From Pseudomonas marvdashtae (lineage in GTDB: Bacteria > Pseudomonadota > Gammaproteobacteria > Pseudomonadales > Pseudomonadaceae): a stretch of 64,000 nucleotides of DNA. The stretch covers positions 1 to 64,000 of the forward strand of contig NZ_JABWQX020000008.1 in the NCBI RefSeq assembly GCF_014268655.2, given 5' to 3'. Positions within the stretch are counted from its first letter, which is position 1. The number at the start of each line of letters is the position of its first letter. The notes under the pieces are model-generated. The model made no database searches. It worked only from the letters and a program-made list of their open reading frames with translations, and was not told where the DNA came from. Of this stretch, positions 61,339 through 64,000 are shown one piece after another. The translations under genes and the position numbers were made by a program.

Positions 61339-63786
61339 TTGATACGTCTGCTGAAATTTTTCGGATGGTCCATCGTCGCCGTTTTCTGCGGACTGCTGCT
61401 GGGTCTGAGCGGTGCGTTTCTTTACCTTAGTCCGGGATTGCCGTCCGTGGAGGCGCTGAGAAGTATTCAGTTGCAGATTCCTTTGCGGGTGTACAGCAGC
61501 GACAACAAGTTGATCGCCGAATTTGGCGAAATGCGCCGCACGCCGATCCGTTTCGCCGACATTCCCCCCAATTTCATCAATGCGTTACTAAGTGCTGAGG
61601 ACGACAACTTCGCCAATCACTATGGTGTCGATCCAGGCAGCCTGATGCGCGCAGCCAGCCAATTGATCAAGAGTGGTCATATCCAGTCGGGCGGCAGCAC
61701 CATCACCATGCAGGTGGCCAAGAACTTCTTCTTGACCAGCGAGCGCAGCTTTTCGCGCAAGACCACCGAGATTCTCCTGGCCCTGCAAATCGAGCGGCAG
61801 CTGACCAAGGACGAAATCCTCGAGCTGTACGTGAACAAGATTTACCTGGGCAACCGCGCCTACGGCATCGAGGCGGCGGCGCAGGTGTATTACGGAAAAT
61901 CGATTCGCGACGTCAGCCTGGCGCAGATGGCGATGATCGCCGGCCTGCCCAAGGCACCGTCGCGTTTCAACCCCCTGGCCAACCCGACACGAAGCAAAGA
62001 GCGCCGCGACTGGATCCTGGGGCGCATGTACAAGCTCGGGAAAATCAGCGAAGCCGACTACACCGCCGCGATCAACGAGCCGTTGAACGCCAGCTATCAC
62101 GTGCCGACCCCTGAAGTGAATGCCCCGTACATCGCCGAAATGGCCCGGGCCGAGATGGTCGGGCGCTATGGCAGCGACGCCTACACCGAAGGTTTTCGCG
62201 TGACCACCACGATACCGAGCAATCTGCAGGAAATGGCCAATACGGCGCTGCATGAAGGCCTGATGACTTACGACCAGCGCCACGGCTACCGGGGTCCTGA
62301 ATCGCGCCTGCCGGGCAAGACCAAGGAAGCCTGGGCCCTTGAACTGACCAAGCAACGCACCATCAGCAGCCTGGAACCGGCCATCGTCACGCAAGTGGAC
62401 AAGGACGGCATCAAGGTGCTGACGCGCAATGGGGAATCGGAAGAGCACGTGGCCTGGGACACCATGAAATGGGCCCGCCAGTTCCTCAATACCAACAGCA
62501 TGGGGGCCAATCCTCGCCAGCCCGCGGACGTTGCCCAGGTCGGCGATCTGATCCGGGTGCAGCGCCAGCCGGACAACTCCCTTAAATTCAGCCAGATCCC
62601 CGCCGCCCAAGGCGCGCTGGTGTCGCTGGATCCGCAGAACGGCGCCATCCGCTCCCTGGTGGGTGGCTTTGCCTTCGAGCAGAGCAACTACAACCGTGCG
62701 TTGCAGGCCAAGCGTCAACCAGGCTCGAGTTTCAAGCCGTTTGTCTACAGCGCCGCACTGGATAACGGCTACACCGCCGCCAGCCTGGTCAACGACGCGC
62801 CAATCGTGTTTGTCGACGAGTATCTGGACAAGGTATGGCGTCCGAAGAACGACACCAACACTTTCCTCGGGCCGATTCGCCTGCGCGAAGCCCTGTACAA
62901 ATCACGTAACCTGGTATCGATCCGCCTGTTGCAGGCGCTGGGCGTGGACCGCACCATCGACTACATCAGCAAGTTCGGCTTCAACAAGCAGGACCTGCCA
63001 CGCAACCTGTCCCTGGCCCTCGGCACCGCAACCCTGACCCCGATGGAAATCGCCACCGGCTGGAGCACGTTCGCCAACGGCGGCTACAAGATCACCCCAT
63101 ACATCATCGACAAAATCGAAAGCCGCAATGGCGACACCCTGTTTGTCGCCAACCCGCCACGGGTGCCCTCCGGCGAAGAGGCCAGCGAGGGTGTCGCGGC
63201 GCCGTCCACCGAGACGTTCACGGTCAACCCGGTGGCAGGCGAAGCCACCACCGCCCCCGCCGTCCCCCAAGCGCCAGCCATCGCCGAACGCATTGTTGAC
63301 GGCCGCACCACCTACATCCTCAACAGCATGCTGCAGGACGTCATCAAGCTCGGCACCGGTCGCCGCGCCCTGGCGCTGGGTCGTACCGACCTGGCAGGCA
63401 AGACCGGTACCACAAACGAATCCAAGGACGCCTGGTTCTCCGGCTACAACGCCGATTACGTCACCACCGTCTGGACCGGTTTCGACCAGCCCGAGAGCCT
63501 GGGTCGCCGCGAGTTTGGCGGCACCGTGGCGCTGCCGATCTGGATGACCTACATGGGCGCCGCCCTCAAGGACAAACCGCCCCACACCCAACCGGAGCCG
63601 GAAGGCATCCTCAGCCTGCGGGTCGACCCGGTCAGCGGCCGTGCCGCTACGCCAGGCACTCCGGGGGCGTACTTCGAGCTGTTCAAGAGCGAAGACACGC
63701 CGCCGTCGGCCAACGAGCTGGGCAACGGTGTAGCACCAGGCAGCCCGCTGCCGGCGGATGAAGCGGCACCGATCGATTTGTTCTGA
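61339..63786 (+). CDS. ponA: penicillin-binding protein 1A (bifunctional)
   Basis: An 815-residue class A PBP: an N-terminal membrane anchor (about residues 10-35), a GT51 transglycosylase domain with the catalytic Glu in SAEDDNF and GGSTITMQVAKN, and a transpeptidase domain with the active-site Ser in PGSSFKPF, then KTGTTNESKDAWF near residue 690. It polymerises and crosslinks peptidoglycan. The likely start is TTG 61339, since no ATG or GTG gives a family-like N-terminus (IRLLKFFGWSIVAVFCG); the open frame extends 23 codons upstream. Divergent from pilM, the usual Pseudomonas arrangement. Confidence 0.96.
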   Translation: MIRLLKFFGWSIVAVFCGLLLGLSGAFLYLSPGLPSVEALRSIQLQIPLRVYSSDNKLIAEFGEMRRTPIRFADIPPNFINALLSAEDDNFANHYGVDPGSLMRAASQLIKSGHIQSGGSTITMQVAKNFFLTSERSFSRKTTEILLALQIERQLTKDEILELYVNKIYLGNRAYGIEAAAQVYYGKSIRDVSLAQMAMIAGLPKAPSRFNPLANPTRSKERRDWILGRMYKLGKISEADYTAAINEPLNASYHVPTPEVNAPYIAEMARAEMVGRYGSDAYTEGFRVTTTIPSNLQEMANTALHEGLMTYDQRHGYRGPESRLPGKTKEAWALELTKQRTISSLEPAIVTQVDKDGIKVLTRNGESEEHVAWDTMKWARQFLNTNSMGANPRQPADVAQVGDLIRVQRQPDNSLKFSQIPAAQGALVSLDPQNGAIRSLVGGFAFEQSNYNRALQAKRQPGSSFKPFVYSAALDNGYTAASLVNDAPIVFVDEYLDKVWRPKNDTNTFLGPIRLREALYKSRNLVSIRLLQALGVDRTIDYISKFGFNKQDLPRNLSLALGTATLTPMEIATGWSTFANGGYKITPYIIDKIESRNGDTLFVANPPRVPSGEEASEGVAAPSTETFTVNPVAGEATTAPAVPQAPAIAERIVDGRTTYILNSMLQDVIKLGTGRRALALGRTDLAGKTGTTNESKDAWFSGYNADYVTTVWTGFDQPESLGRREFGGTVALPIWMTYMGAALKDKPPHTQPEPEGILSLRVDPVSGRAATPGTPGAYFELFKSEDTPPSANELGNGVAPGSPLPADEAAPIDLF

Positions 63787-63804
63787 CCGGCCCACTCCAA
63801 AAAT

Positions 63805-63838
63805 GCCTCGCCTTCGGAAGAAGTGCGGGGCTTTTTTT
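63805..63838 (+). terminator. intrinsic terminator of ponA
   Basis: GCCTCGC and GCGGGGC form a 7-bp stem (one G-T pair) with a 13-base loop, followed by seven T residues, starting 19 bases after the ponA stop. Confidence 0.88.
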
Positions 63839-63863
63839 CAATCGGACATTGTGTAGATAACCT

Positions 63864-63954
63864 GTGGCGAGGGAGCTTGCTCCCGCTCGGTTGCGCAGCG
63901 ACCGCCTCTTTTGGGGCTGCTGCGCAGCCCAGCGGGAGCAAGCTCCCTCGCCAC
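63864..63954. repeat. REPIN (two inverted REP units)
   Basis: GTGGCGAGGGAGCTTGCTCC at the left and its inverse ending CTCCCTCGCCAC at the right bracket two GCTGC-type stems, giving an almost symmetrical 91-base element. It has the same arms as the REP at 22350. Confidence 0.9.
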
Positions 63955-64000
63955 GGGTTCTGTGGTTTTCTCGAAGGGTTATTCCTATCCCAATAAAAAG

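Overview
The window is high-GC chromosomal DNA from a fluorescent-group Pseudomonas (or very close relative). The evidence is the gene order pilMNOPQ-aroK-aroB-(AAA/SPOR gene)-gltB-gltD-hemE facing ponA, plus pseudomonad REP/REPIN palindromes and several Pseudomonas-type small ORFs. No rRNA, tRNA, CRISPR array, transposase or integrase was recognised.

Layout. (1) 1-3.5 kb: a small acidic protein, a LysR regulator divergent from a YcaC-type hydrolase, thioredoxin 2 (trxC) and a stand-alone ParA-type ATPase. (2) 3.85-22.3 kb: one tightly packed 20-gene operon, all on the + strand with mostly 1-25 nt overlaps, for an aryl polyene (APE)-type pigment lipid. It encodes a chain-length factor, two full ketosynthases, two acyl carrier proteins, a ketoreductase, a hotdog dehydratase, an acyl ligase fused to a second dehydratase, and an MIO-type aromatic ammonia-lyase. 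It also encodes a thioesterase, two acyltransferases, a glycosyltransferase, a methyltransferase, a halogenase-like flavoprotein, a LolA/MMPL/DUF3261 export set and a Kef-type antiporter. The operon ends at a REP palindrome that is also an intrinsic terminator. (3) 22.5-24.8 kb: an A/T-rich island holding an enterobacterial-type QueC, convergent with an XRE regulator and an extended VUT/YhhQ-type transporter. (4) 25.1-31.4 kb: an accessory block with a DUF6124-type protein, a short unlisted ORF, an unknown small protein, and a 1,383-residue protein resembling DUF6543/dermonecrotic-toxin-like proteins, followed by a DUF2846 lipoprotein. (5) 31.5-33.8 kb: a LysR regulator divergent from an MFS exporter, then a REPIN. 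(6) 34.0-45.1 kb: a type II secretion operon gspCDEFGHIJKLM on the minus strand, directly downstream of a GbpA-like chitin-active LPMO that is its most obvious candidate cargo. (7) 45.4-64 kb: core genes hemE, gltD, gltB, an AAA/SPOR protein, aroB, aroK and pilQPONM on the minus strand, and ponA divergently on the + strand.

How the genes work together. In the APE operon the lyase would make an aromatic acid, the ligase would load it on an ACP, and KS/CLF plus KR and DH would extend it to a conjugated polyene. Tailoring enzymes would modify the aryl head, and acyltransferase and export genes would attach and move the lipid to the outer membrane. The T2SS would export the LPMO for attack on chitin, borrowing a prepilin peptidase from the type IV pilus system because none is encoded here.

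The least understood parts are the QueC/transporter/XRE island, the C-terminal module of the giant toxin-like protein, and the unusual APE accessories (halogenase-like enzyme, antiporter, ligase-dehydratase fusion). All family assignments come from reading the translations and from remembered family motifs; no database search was run.
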